Assembly (NCBI GenBank): GCA_028281165.1
Contig: JANQKI010000266.1
Coordinates: 17,266-81,265 of the forward strand
DNA from: Opitutaceae bacterium
GTDB lineage: Bacteria; Verrucomicrobiota; Verrucomicrobiia; Opitutales; Opitutaceae
Direction: 5' to 3'
DNA: 64,000 bases
The notes beneath the pieces are model-generated. The model searched no databases. It saw only the letters and a list, made by a program, of their open reading frames with translations, and was not told the origin of the DNA. A program made the position numbers and the translations under genes. This document shows, piece by piece, positions 8,394 to 16,959 of the stretch. How positions within the stretch are numbered: position 1 is the first letter of the stretch; every line of letters starts with the position of its first letter.

Positions 8394-9467
8394 ATGAGGA
8401 GCTACAGGTTTAAGGCTGCACTTCATTTTGTCGCCTTATTTGCCACACTTGAAATTACTGCTACGGCTCAAGTCGTAGAGTGGAGCGGGAATTACAGTGA
8501 ACAAAGATTCTATGACAACGAACTGAAAAATAAATCAAAGACGGGAACCTTCTCATTGAGCGCGTCAAATCTGAAATATGGTATTCGGCTATTTGAAAAT
8601 GGTGACCGCCAGGATCGAGGTTTCATTGTAGTGTCAGATCCAGAGTCGATATACTCTTCCGTGACTTATGAAACCCATGAGACGGGGCAAAAGTTCGCGC
8701 TCGGCTCAATTCGGCCCGGCAGATTTATCAACATAAGGGGTTGGCACAAGGTGCAGCTAATCTCCCTGGCTTATTTACTGGTTACAGATTTGTCCTCTGT
8801 AACAAAGGCTGGCGAACTGCAAAGCACATACATACCTGAGCTATTTACATGGCGGGCGGACTTCGAGAAATGGCAACTTCGATCTGAGCTTTTAAAAACA
8901 CCAGATGGCGCTTTCGATAAGCTGAATCTCTGGGGTATCAGACCAGAGAAAACCGTAACGAAATTAGAAAATAGCAAGGATTGCTTCTTGTTAGGAACTC
9001 TTACCGTTGAACTTTCGAGACGTGGAATGCCCGAGCAAATTACGGCAAAAGTATATACCAAAAGGCCTGAAGTTTCAGGTAAGATGAGGTCTCAATTGAA
9101 CCGGTTATACGTCTTTAACGGAGAGATAAGAGACGCGGATTCAACGGAGGCTTTTAAAGCAATAGCCTATGACAGAAATCTGAGAGTTAGAGTCAAGAAC
9201 TTCATGCCAAAGGGAGAAGCTCCGGATCATTCCTTAGGTTTTACATTAGAGCCAACGGATCCAATACCCTTTCTTACAGAGCATCCTGAAAAAATAGCGG
9301 AAACTATAAAACTTCACGAGGAGCGAAGGGCTCTGGCGAATTCGATTTCCAAGAGGAAGCGAATGGTAATGCTATCAATTCTTGTACTTCCCATCGCATT
9401 TGCTGCCACTATATGGTATCGAAACAAGCATAATACAAATAACGTGAATAGTACTAATGAAAACTAA
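8394..9467 (+). CDS. Exported protein of unknown family with C-terminal membrane anchor
   Basis: A 357-residue protein from the ATG at 8394, which gives a clean signal peptide (MRSYRFKAALHFVALFATLEITATAQ); a longer frame from 8283 would bury it. The body is polar and probably beta-rich, with a single cysteine (SKDCFLLG). Near the C-terminus, about residues 322-342, is one membrane helix (MVMLSILVLPIAFAATIWY) preceded by SKRKR and followed by an Asn-rich tail. The bulk would face the periplasm. It overlaps the next gene, a Cys/Trp-rich peptide, by 11 bases, so the two are probably made together. No family is recognised. Confidence 0.7.
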   Translation: MRSYRFKAALHFVALFATLEITATAQVVEWSGNYSEQRFYDNELKNKSKTGTFSLSASNLKYGIRLFENGDRQDRGFIVVSDPESIYSSVTYETHETGQKFALGSIRPGRFINIRGWHKVQLISLAYLLVTDLSSVTKAGELQSTYIPELFTWRADFEKWQLRSELLKTPDGAFDKLNLWGIRPEKTVTKLENSKDCFLLGTLTVELSRRGMPEQITAKVYTKRPEVSGKMRSQLNRLYVFNGEIRDADSTEAFKAIAYDRNLRVRVKNFMPKGEAPDHSLGFTLEPTDPIPFLTEHPEKIAETIKLHEERRALANSISKRKRMVMLSILVLPIAFAATIWYRNKHNTNNVNSTNEN

Positions 9468-9783
9468 AAAGAAGAATATAAAGCTGATTGCCTCGGCAAT
9501 CATCATTTCCTTCTTGCCAGTCAGTGTCACATACGCCTGGGAAGCTTGGGGAGTGATAGACTACTGGGTAGGAGATCCTTGGGTCTCATACGCCTATTGC
9601 GGAGGGTATGGAGAGTGCGACGGATGGTGCGTCTTGAATGTAGAAGTCACGGAAGTCTGCGATTGGACTTGGGATTGGGATTGTGAGGGCCTAGGGACCT
9701 ACATAGAAAGTGATACTAGTGATTGCGAAAGGGTAAGCGAAACCAGGTGTGAATGCAATAACGAAATAACATTGCCATTTTGA
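9457..9783 (+). CDS. Small exported Cys/Trp-rich peptide
   Basis: A 108-residue protein with a Lys-rich signal peptide and a likely cleavage after VTYA (residue 27). The mature part of about 81 residues has eight cysteines (48, 54, 58, 68, 76, 90, 98, 100), eight tryptophans and many acidic residues, with runs such as CDWTWDWDCEG. The even cysteine number and export signal suggest a disulfide-bonded secreted or surface peptide. The start lies inside the upstream gene and a strong hairpin follows. No family is recognised. Co-location with thioredoxin-like and MauE-like genes suggests a dedicated redox partner set (inference). Confidence 0.72.
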   Translation: MKTKKKNIKLIASAIIISFLPVSVTYAWEAWGVIDYWVGDPWVSYAYCGGYGECDGWCVLNVEVTEVCDWTWDWDCEGLGTYIESDTSDCERVSETRCECNNEITLPF

Positions 9784-9832
9784 CAATATCTGGATGTATT
9801 TTACGGTATCCTTGGGCAAGTAGCCCATTAAT

Positions 9833-9862
9833 AATGGAGCACTAATCCCTTAGTGCTCCATT
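9833..9862 (+). terminator. Strong hairpin after the Cys-rich peptide gene
   Basis: A perfect 13-bp stem (AATGGAGCACTAA / TTAGTGCTCCATT) with a 4-base loop lies 50 bases after the peptide stop. No T-run follows, so it may protect the 3' end of the upstream message or attenuate read-through rather than terminate by the simple intrinsic mechanism. Confidence 0.5.
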
Positions 9863-10009
9863 GCCATGCCGATTAGCATCCACAAGCAGAAAACGACGTC
9901 CATCTCTGTTGGACGATTTATAAGACTTATCCACCAGGTAGATATTCAATGCTATGGATTCCCATTCAAAAATGGGATATATATTTGGAAAGTTCGCTAT
10001 TCCTAAATT

Positions 10010-10489
10010 ATGAGTTTACAGAGAATTTTTATATTGTCTGCCAGTCTTGTACTGATGTTAACTGCTTTGGCAAAATTAATCACGGCTTGGAGTGGAGACG
10101 AGAAATTAATGACCTCGGTCGATCCCGTGTTTGGAATGTCGTTCAAGTTCATCTTCCTAGCGGTTGGAGGTATCGAAATAGCCGTAGCGGTGTTTTGCGT
10201 ATTCGGAAAAAAGATGCTATTCGAACAAGCAACAGTGCTTTGTTGGCTAGCTCTGAGCATGGTGCTTTATCGTGTTGGGCTGTACGTAACTGGATACAAT
10301 AAGCCGTGTGGTTGTATCGGAGACGTAACAGAAGCATTAGGCATCAGTGAGGCGATCGCTGATAAGGGCCTGAAATTTATTCTCGCGTATCTAGTAATCG
10401 GGAGCAGCTATTTGCTAATTGCCAACTGGAATAGGAAGAATCAGTCAAATCGCAATATCGATAGTAGAATTCAAGAATCCATCGGCTAG
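10010..10489 (+). CDS. MauE/DoxX-like redox-associated membrane protein
   Basis: A 159-residue protein with about four membrane helices (roughly residues 5-27, 43-66, 73-94 and 121-140). After the third helix comes the motif KPCGCIGDVTEALGIS (cysteines 100 and 102), like the CGC-G motif of MauE/DoxX-type proteins. Members of that group are thought to pass electrons across the membrane for disulfide formation or reduction. The context, with a TlpA-like thioredoxin and an eight-cysteine exported peptide in the same island, fits such a role. The ribosome-binding site is weak. The family assignment rests on topology and the CGC motif, not on a search. Confidence 0.72.
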   Translation: MSLQRIFILSASLVLMLTALAKLITAWSGDEKLMTSVDPVFGMSFKFIFLAVGGIEIAVAVFCVFGKKMLFEQATVLCWLALSMVLYRVGLYVTGYNKPCGCIGDVTEALGISEAIADKGLKFILAYLVIGSSYLLIANWNRKNQSNRNIDSRIQESIG

Positions 10490-10549
10490 TGCACACAAAT
10501 TGCTGCATTTATTCATCGACTAATCAGGAAAGAAATTATAGATCAGTCT

Positions 10550-11959
10550 TTGTATATTTTTAAAGATAAGCGAGAATGGCTTACGAAAATTGCTAAGCTT
10601 TCGATACCTAATATTTTACTAGCGGTTTGTTTTTTCGGCACGACTAGACCTGTACTGCACTCTGAGTCGTTTATAGGTTCTGCATTATTCGAGTCTTCGC
10701 TTTTCATAAGGTCCTCCCAGGATCTCTTATTTTTGTTCGCATTCCTGTGTTATCTGTCCTGCCTTTTCATTCAAATCACTCTTTTCCACTTAACTAAGTT
10801 TGGCTGGTACAGAGAACTGGGACTTTTTATTTTCATTTGTAGCGGAGCTATATCGTACCTGACAGATTATAAGCAAGCATCGACTTCGCTATACGCATTA
10901 TCAGTAATAGCAGCGATTGTAATCGCCAAGTGTATTGGACTATGGATCGCAAATAGCATAAGTTCACTAAGGTCCTTATTATATGGAATCCTAATTATGC
11001 TTGCTTTATCTTCTCTTTGGAGCGGCGAAGCATCTGCCATTTTCAAATATCGCGAAACGGCTCGTTTTAATGGACTTTGGCCTACACCTAATATTTTTGG
11101 CATGATGATGTCAGGTGGATTAACCATTGGTGTAGGCCTACTGTTAACCGGAATTAAAGAGTTTCCTCTTATCAATAAGAAGGCGAAACTTACAGATAGA
11201 TGTTGTCTAAAGCATTTTAGATTTTACTTTTTAATTATCGCACTAACACTATTGAGCAGAGGTCTGTTGATAAGCTACAGTAGAGGAGCATGGATTACAT
11301 CCGCATTAGCTATTGGTCTACTTTTATCGAAGGTGGATTGGGAAAATTTCGATTGGGCTCAAAAAGTTTATAGTTTGGCGATTAGGCATATTACAGTAAT
11401 CTGGATTTCACTATTTTCAATATTTACGATTTCGTATTGGCTTTTTAGATATACTGATAAAGGTCTGGTTCGAAGAGTTTTTTCTATCTTTAATAGTCGA
11501 GACCAATCATGGACAAACCGGATTGACGCCTGGGAAGGAGCGACCCGAATGTTATTAGATCGACCTGTTTGGGGATATGGCTGGAACAATGTACGCGAAG
11601 CATACAGTTCTTATTATCGTCCTACCTGGCTCATAGACGGCGGAGCAATTGTCACCAACGATCTTGCTTACTTTGGCGCAACATTAGGCGGACCTGCTAT
11701 ACTAGGCTATATTATTTACATTTTTTATTCTACTCGAACTAGTCAGACTTTATTATGCAGATTTTCTTCTGAAACGTACCTCAATACTGAAAAAACAAAT
11801 TGCTCAAATAGAGAAAGCTGGCTGCGAACGGTATCGAAGATTGGTGGGGCAAGTTTGTTCTTCGGATCAATCTTCAATGGAGTAATATCAACATTCAACT
11901 TGGGCTTGTTTCTCTTCTTGCTTTTGGAATTAGGAATGACTCAGAAAAAGAAACTTTGA
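10550..11959 (+). CDS. O-antigen ligase / Wzy-like polytopic membrane protein
   Basis: A 469-residue protein with 10 or more hydrophobic segments. It carries the Wzy_C-type features SRGAWITSALAIGLLL and, before the last helices, a large loop containing RIDAWEGATRMLLDRPVWGYGWNNV. The superfamily includes O-antigen ligases, Wzy polymerases and protein O-glycosyltransferases (PglL type), and the sequence does not tell these apart. No polysaccharide biosynthesis genes are adjacent. The assigned start is TTG at 10550. AGGAAAGAA lies 16 to 24 bases upstream, just before an in-frame ATT, so the true start may be a few codons earlier. The stop overlaps the next start (TTGA). Confidence 0.75.
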   Translation: MYIFKDKREWLTKIAKLSIPNILLAVCFFGTTRPVLHSESFIGSALFESSLFIRSSQDLLFLFAFLCYLSCLFIQITLFHLTKFGWYRELGLFIFICSGAISYLTDYKQASTSLYALSVIAAIVIAKCIGLWIANSISSLRSLLYGILIMLALSSLWSGEASAIFKYRETARFNGLWPTPNIFGMMMSGGLTIGVGLLLTGIKEFPLINKKAKLTDRCCLKHFRFYFLIIALTLLSRGLLISYSRGAWITSALAIGLLLSKVDWENFDWAQKVYSLAIRHITVIWISLFSIFTISYWLFRYTDKGLVRRVFSIFNSRDQSWTNRIDAWEGATRMLLDRPVWGYGWNNVREAYSSYYRPTWLIDGGAIVTNDLAYFGATLGGPAILGYIIYIFYSTRTSQTLLCRFSSETYLNTEKTNCSNRESWLRTVSKIGGASLFFGSIFNGVISTFNLGLFLFLLLELGMTQKKKL

Positions 11960-13446
11960 GCGAACTAGAAACGCAGGCGAACAGTACAAGGCATTTTGTA
12001 AATTTGTCTTTGCTTGGAATTTTAATTACGACATGGAGTTTGTGGTCATATTCTCGCAGCGAAGTAAAAATAATGCCTCTTAATCTGAATGGATTACGAG
12101 ATCTAGAAGTGTCGCTCGTGGCCAGGAAGCATCTGGATTTTTCTCCTCCCGTAATCCTCTTTGTAGATTCCAATGGAATTCCCTCTCGAGCATCAAACCC
12201 GATGCGCAGTTTTTCTGAATTCGGCTTTGCGACAGTAAATATGCATGTTCGTTTTGAACAAAAGGAACGCATTGAGGAATGGCTCAACGAATTACATATT
12301 GCACTCAGCGAATATGCTTGGATCGATCTTAAAAAATCAGTGTGGATAATTCCGCCAACACTTCTCGATAATGTTTTTAAAGCTTTAAAGAAGAGCGCTA
12401 TTCAAGACCCAAAATTGCTGATAGTAATGAAATCTAGCAAATCATCTATTTCTCCTGATAATTTTACACTGGGCGCGAACAGATTTTATGGTTCAACTGA
12501 GCTACTATTTGTAGGCAACGAGAAAGAAGCGTCTGAAGCTGCAACAGTTCTTGGCGAGGTCTTTGATGAGGTGAATCTATTGAATGTGGAGGGGTTTTCA
12601 AACAGCGTATTAGAACAAAGTACATTATTTAGAGGTATCGCAGAGTATGCCGCCAATAAGTTAGAAACAACCGGATTTTACTCCTTAAATATGATTTCAT
12701 CAAATTGGCATTTTTGGCTGCCTTTCTCTGCTCTGGCAGGAATATTGATTTTTCTTCGATCTAGCATTTTTATAAAAAGAAATGAATCGAGCAATATTCG
12801 AACGATTAGCTTTATAGCTATTTTCTTAGTTCTAGCTTTGGGAAATATTTGGTTATTTTGCGCCCCTAGTTCTAAATGGACGAGATCACTAGCTGCCCGC
12901 TATTTTATAAATCCATCCCAAGTTGACGCATTTACACTGTTGGCGACAGAAGCCCAACAAAATCAGGCTTCAGTTAAAGAGATCGTAGAGACACTTGAGC
13001 TTGCCTATGGGAACCGTACTAGGTTTTATACTTCACTGAATGAAGATGATTTCAAAAACTATATGCTATCATCGAAAATTGGAGATAAGGTTTATCCGAA
13101 CTGGTGGTATTCTACATTATGGAAAAGGTGCCACTCTTATATCCAAAGAGAAAATAATTCCCTTATCGCTGCTAAAATACTGGTTAATTTTTTGAGAGAA
13201 AGACTAACGATAACGCAATACGCAGACGAACTGGGAGATAGAATGTCGGTGTGGTATTCCGGTAAAATTCGTAAAAGCGATTTTAATATTCTGTATATTG
13301 CGACTCTCCGATCGATTGGTATTGCTGCTCGAATCAGAGAATCAGGATATCCCGAACTCCTACATAAAGGGGATTGGATTAAAGCGCCTGATCCTCTCTT
13401 TCCCGAAATTGAAGACAGAATAATACCGCTAGTATCTAGGATTTAG
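11956..13446 (+). CDS. Membrane protein with C-terminal transglutaminase-like domain
   Basis: A 496-residue protein starting at a TTG that overlaps the upstream stop. A short N-terminal membrane segment (residues 15-27) leads to a soluble domain of about 200 residues, with a PPVILFVDSNGI strand reminiscent of alpha/beta folds but no clear catalytic serine. Two membrane helices follow at about residues 253-268 and 281-301. The C-terminal region resembles transglutaminase-like domains in KSDFNILYIATLRSIGIAARI, but the usual nucleophilic cysteine in front of that motif is not there (lysine instead). Tight coupling to the O-antigen-ligase-like gene suggests a joint envelope role. Function unknown. 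Confidence 0.6.
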   Translation: MSELETQANSTRHFVNLSLLGILITTWSLWSYSRSEVKIMPLNLNGLRDLEVSLVARKHLDFSPPVILFVDSNGIPSRASNPMRSFSEFGFATVNMHVRFEQKERIEEWLNELHIALSEYAWIDLKKSVWIIPPTLLDNVFKALKKSAIQDPKLLIVMKSSKSSISPDNFTLGANRFYGSTELLFVGNEKEASEAATVLGEVFDEVNLLNVEGFSNSVLEQSTLFRGIAEYAANKLETTGFYSLNMISSNWHFWLPFSALAGILIFLRSSIFIKRNESSNIRTISFIAIFLVLALGNIWLFCAPSSKWTRSLAARYFINPSQVDAFTLLATEAQQNQASVKEIVETLELAYGNRTRFYTSLNEDDFKNYMLSSKIGDKVYPNWWYSTLWKRCHSYIQRENNSLIAAKILVNFLRERLTITQYADELGDRMSVWYSGKIRKSDFNILYIATLRSIGIAARIRESGYPELLHKGDWIKAPDPLFPEIEDRIIPLVSRI

Positions 13447-13689
13447 ACTTATCGATTTGAGGTCTGAATCTAATAAATATGCCATAATTAAAGCCGATAG
13501 AATTTCTCATTGTTTATATTTCAAAAACCGCACTCGTACAACATTCTTTTCTAATTCTCATTTTCCGAGCGGGAACTTAGCGATATATTTAATTAGAATC
13601 GAATATTCTTCAATGTCCAATATCGCAGTACCCATCGATTATTTCCCGTAACTAAAATGAATATTTTGAGATCAAAAAAACTTGCTCTG

Positions 13690-16600
13690 TCAGCGTTTAG
13701 TCAACGTCTCCAAATCAAGCTCCCAAGATCTGTTAAACAAACCACGGATGGAAGTTATTTCTCGACCGTTCCTTGCCTTGGATACCACATAATCAAATTT
13801 ATCAAATCTCATGGGTGTAAACAAATAAGAATTCGGCGAGTTTCCCAACTCAAGAAAGATATAGCCGTCATCATAAAGCGGCGACGGGTACAGCACTTGC
13901 AGTAAAGCATCTCCTGATCCATCAAGCTCCTCCCGAAATACGCTAAGGCCTGCCAAATTATCAATCAATGAGACAATCTTATCCATAGACTTTGACAATT
14001 TCGGTTTGCCCACAAACCATAGACTACTATTTTCAACATCAACAGGCTCAAGTTCTGAATCCGCTTTAACAATAAACCTTGCCCCATTAATTTGGCCGAC
14101 TTCAAGACCGGACAAAGCTTCCTTTATCATAAAGGCACGGTTCTTATAGATGGGAATAAGCAATGGATCAAGCGTTCCGTATACGATCACGAAATTTCCA
14201 TTCGCAAAGTCGTCCATTGGACCTGGACGATTCCTCGTCTTAACGAGCCGATTTTCAATTTCCGAATTGGATTTAATCCATCTGTCTGTCGAGCCTCGTT
14301 CAAATGACATCCATCCATTATTATCAGAGTCAGAATCAGATTCTTGCAAAATCGTTCCATCGATCAGGACGTTCCGGATGTTTTCCATCTTTTCACCCAA
14401 AATAGACAATCCTCTTAGGTTTTCGGTTACGACGGTCAATTGGCTATTGTCTTGACTAACTGAAATCCCCATTGCCTTTAACTGGTCAATCGGGTCATCG
14501 AGCCTAAATCCATACGCTTCGTTATATCTAAGGTCACCACTTCGATATGTAAAACTGCTATCCTTAGAACTATCAATGCTTCCGCCAGACCAAGGAAATG
14601 CCGGCAGTCCCATGTGACCGCCACCCGGTACTATAATCATCTCAACTTGCTGGCCAATCGAAACCAATTCTTTCTCAATCTGCTTCATAAAGGCCAATGG
14701 ACCAGGATCGGCTCCTCCGACTACCAACATCAAAGGGTGCTTTCTGGTATTCCAAATCAGGGCTTTATAATCATCCCTAGCATCGCGCAAGGCTTCCTCC
14801 CAAGGTGACAAACCACCATAAATACGCCAACCGGAAGTGAAATCGTTGAACATACTTCTTAAATAAAGCCTTGATGAAAGATCCGGATGCCTCATCGCAG
14901 ACAACCAAGCCTGGCTAGCACCCGTTGAACCTCCATAGAAAGTCGTATTTAAAAAATCGATGTCGAGATTTTCCGCGAGCCAATAGAGCGTTTTTCTCAA
15001 TTCCTCTTCACCACGCTTTTTAAAGCTATTACCTCTACCAAAGAGCTTAATGGCGAGGTCATTTTTGAATGAATTTCGTTCCCATACCACAAATTCCCTC
15101 AGTTTTAAATATTCATTCAATGCTTTATCCAAAGAATGCTTTTTCTGCTGCAAACCATGATAGAACAATGTCAAGGGATATCGGCGATCACGTTTAAAAT
15201 TATCAGGAAAGATGATTCTCATTTGCCGCCACGAACCATCTATATCGCTTTTCCAAGCTTGGAGTGGATGATTCTCAAAGCCATCCAACGCAATACCACT
15301 CGAAAAGAGTTCTTCTATGTATGTAATAGTATTAGAAATCAAGTTCTCCGTTAATTGGTTGTTGTTGTAGTGATGAAGCTGGTAAAAATGTTTGAATTTT
15401 TCGCTTTCTCTACGCACCTCAAATTCACAACTCTCGATACAAGCTTGCTCAACCATCGCTAAAAAGGACAAGAAATTCTTGTCATTTGATTTTCCATAGA
15501 AAGGGGCGAACGTTTGCCGTATTTCCTGCTTCGCCTTAGCGATCTCCAACTCTAAAGTTTTTGTTCGCTTCCAGGATTTTTCAATTTTATCATACAATGT
15601 CACGCTAACAGAAAGGGGCTGGTCACAATCGTAGCCATTTGGCACTCTAATATGATCGTAGTAGTAGTAGTATTTTCCTCCGACACTTTCTACTAATTCG
15701 CAACGCCTGTCTACAATATCTAAGCCGTCTATATTTATCACTATGTACGGATTATCCACTTCCAAAAAATTGACGGCATATCGAATCGAGATCCATGAGG
15801 AATCGGACAAAGAATCTTCGTAAATCTCCAAATCGCCTGGAAAATAAGCGAGGCGATCCGTCAAAACGCATAGCGGAAGCCTCCCCTGATTATATGAGAG
15901 CCAATCTACAGACGTTCCACTACCGTGCCTGACAAGCCCTAGAGAGCGCCCTTGAACATTATCGCGTAGTTTATACCCGAATCTAATAGTATCCCTGTAA
16001 GAAAAGCTTTTCATCTCGAATGCTTCTGGTGGAATCATTCCCTCTACGACCCATCCGCCAACCTTCTCGATTGCTGCTAATTGGATACTACGAGGTTTGC
16101 TCTCATTTTTACTCATTCCATACACGCTTATAGAATCAGTTCTTCCCTCGACCAAGCCAGCTACATTTACTCGTGCATGAAAGATGCCTTGAAGCATATC
16201 CTTTGATGTTCGAATCAACAATTCGTGCTTTCCAGGATCAAGATCGTTAGTTTCAAAAAAAATTGCGCCTTTTTTATCGAAAGGACTATAACAGTCGATT
16301 GTTCTCACAACGCTTCCATCCAAAACAACATCAATAATCCCCGACAACCTTTGAAACTCACCAACCACCCTGACATTGTCTCCTTCAAACTCGTATCGTA
16401 TCATAGGCTCATTTGGTGTACCGACAAATCTTGCTCCCTTACATACGGATAAATTTCGCTCAGTAACCCAGCCCTTTCCGACAAATTCGATTCGCGAGTC
16501 CGAATTATCTACTCTTACGATTCGACTATCAGGAAAACTGTGTTCAATAAAATCGATGTTGAGAATTTTCTCCGACTCGGGCGCTTTGGATACCATCGCA

Positions 16601-16959
16601 GTTCCATAAATTTCGATAGAATCGCCAGACAAACATTCCCTGCTACTGGAAGAATGCGGATTTACCAGTGAACGGTCAAAAATATCGAAACAAAAATAGA
16701 GCCCCTCAGGTCTCCATCCAATCTTGTAGATTCCACTATAATATTCCTCATAAAAGGAATTAGATCCTAATGCTTTGTAGTTTCGCTCTCTCCATTCCCC
16801 CAAATCTCCATCAATCTTGGGTTTAAACTCTAATCTCTCAATCAAATCTGGGCTAGAACACAATTGAATAGAGTTTTCGGCACTACTTGAAGCGCCAGAA
16901 CTCAGAAAAAACGCAATCAATAAAAATCCAACTTCAGCGATATATGATTTTTTCCTCAT
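13690..16959 (-). CDS. Large exported protein: CBM9-like domain plus serine-hydrolase (esterase/peptidase-like) domain
   Basis: From the ATG at 16959 the protein has 1089 residues and a signal peptide (RKKSYIAEVGFLLIAFFLSSGASSSA). The region from about residue 40 resembles family-9 carbohydrate-binding modules (KIDGDLGEW..., GLYFCFDIFD). At about residues 590-830 is an alpha/beta hydrolase-type domain: YPLTLFYHG, the nucleophile elbow GGSTGAS (serine near 677), aspartate in VVGGADPG (about 752) and histidine in PGGGHMG (about 782), an apparently complete triad. It resembles exported carbohydrate esterases or prolyl-oligopeptidase-like enzymes; the substrate is unknown. It is convergent with the upstream island genes. 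Confidence 0.7.
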   Translation of the reverse strand: MRKKSYIAEVGFLLIAFFLSSGASSSAENSIQLCSSPDLIERLEFKPKIDGDLGEWRERNYKALGSNSFYEEYYSGIYKIGWRPEGLYFCFDIFDRSLVNPHSSSSRECLSGDSIEIYGTAMVSKAPESEKILNIDFIEHSFPDSRIVRVDNSDSRIEFVGKGWVTERNLSVCKGARFVGTPNEPMIRYEFEGDNVRVVGEFQRLSGIIDVVLDGSVVRTIDCYSPFDKKGAIFFETNDLDPGKHELLIRTSKDMLQGIFHARVNVAGLVEGRTDSISVYGMSKNESKPRSIQLAAIEKVGGWVVEGMIPPEAFEMKSFSYRDTIRFGYKLRDNVQGRSLGLVRHGSGTSVDWLSYNQGRLPLCVLTDRLAYFPGDLEIYEDSLSDSSWISIRYAVNFLEVDNPYIVINIDGLDIVDRRCELVESVGGKYYYYYDHIRVPNGYDCDQPLSVSVTLYDKIEKSWKRTKTLELEIAKAKQEIRQTFAPFYGKSNDKNFLSFLAMVEQACIESCEFEVRRESEKFKHFYQLHHYNNNQLTENLISNTITYIEELFSSGIALDGFENHPLQAWKSDIDGSWRQMRIIFPDNFKRDRRYPLTLFYHGLQQKKHSLDKALNEYLKLREFVVWERNSFKNDLAIKLFGRGNSFKKRGEEELRKTLYWLAENLDIDFLNTTFYGGSTGASQAWLSAMRHPDLSSRLYLRSMFNDFTSGWRIYGGLSPWEEALRDARDDYKALIWNTRKHPLMLVVGGADPGPLAFMKQIEKELVSIGQQVEMIIVPGGGHMGLPAFPWSGGSIDSSKDSSFTYRSGDLRYNEAYGFRLDDPIDQLKAMGISVSQDNSQLTVVTENLRGLSILGEKMENIRNVLIDGTILQESDSDSDNNGWMSFERGSTDRWIKSNSEIENRLVKTRNRPGPMDDFANGNFVIVYGTLDPLLIPIYKNRAFMIKEALSGLEVGQINGARFIVKADSELEPVDVENSSLWFVGKPKLSKSMDKIVSLIDNLAGLSVFREELDGSGDALLQVLYPSPLYDDGYIFLELGNSPNSYLFTPMRFDKFDYVVSKARNGREITSIRGLFNRSWELDLETLTKR

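Noticed and set aside
9457..13446. Exosortase/PEP-CTERM system
   Set aside because: The O-antigen-ligase-like gene and exported peptide prompted the idea, but no exosortase-like protein and no PEP-CTERM tail (motif, helix, basic end) are present in the island.
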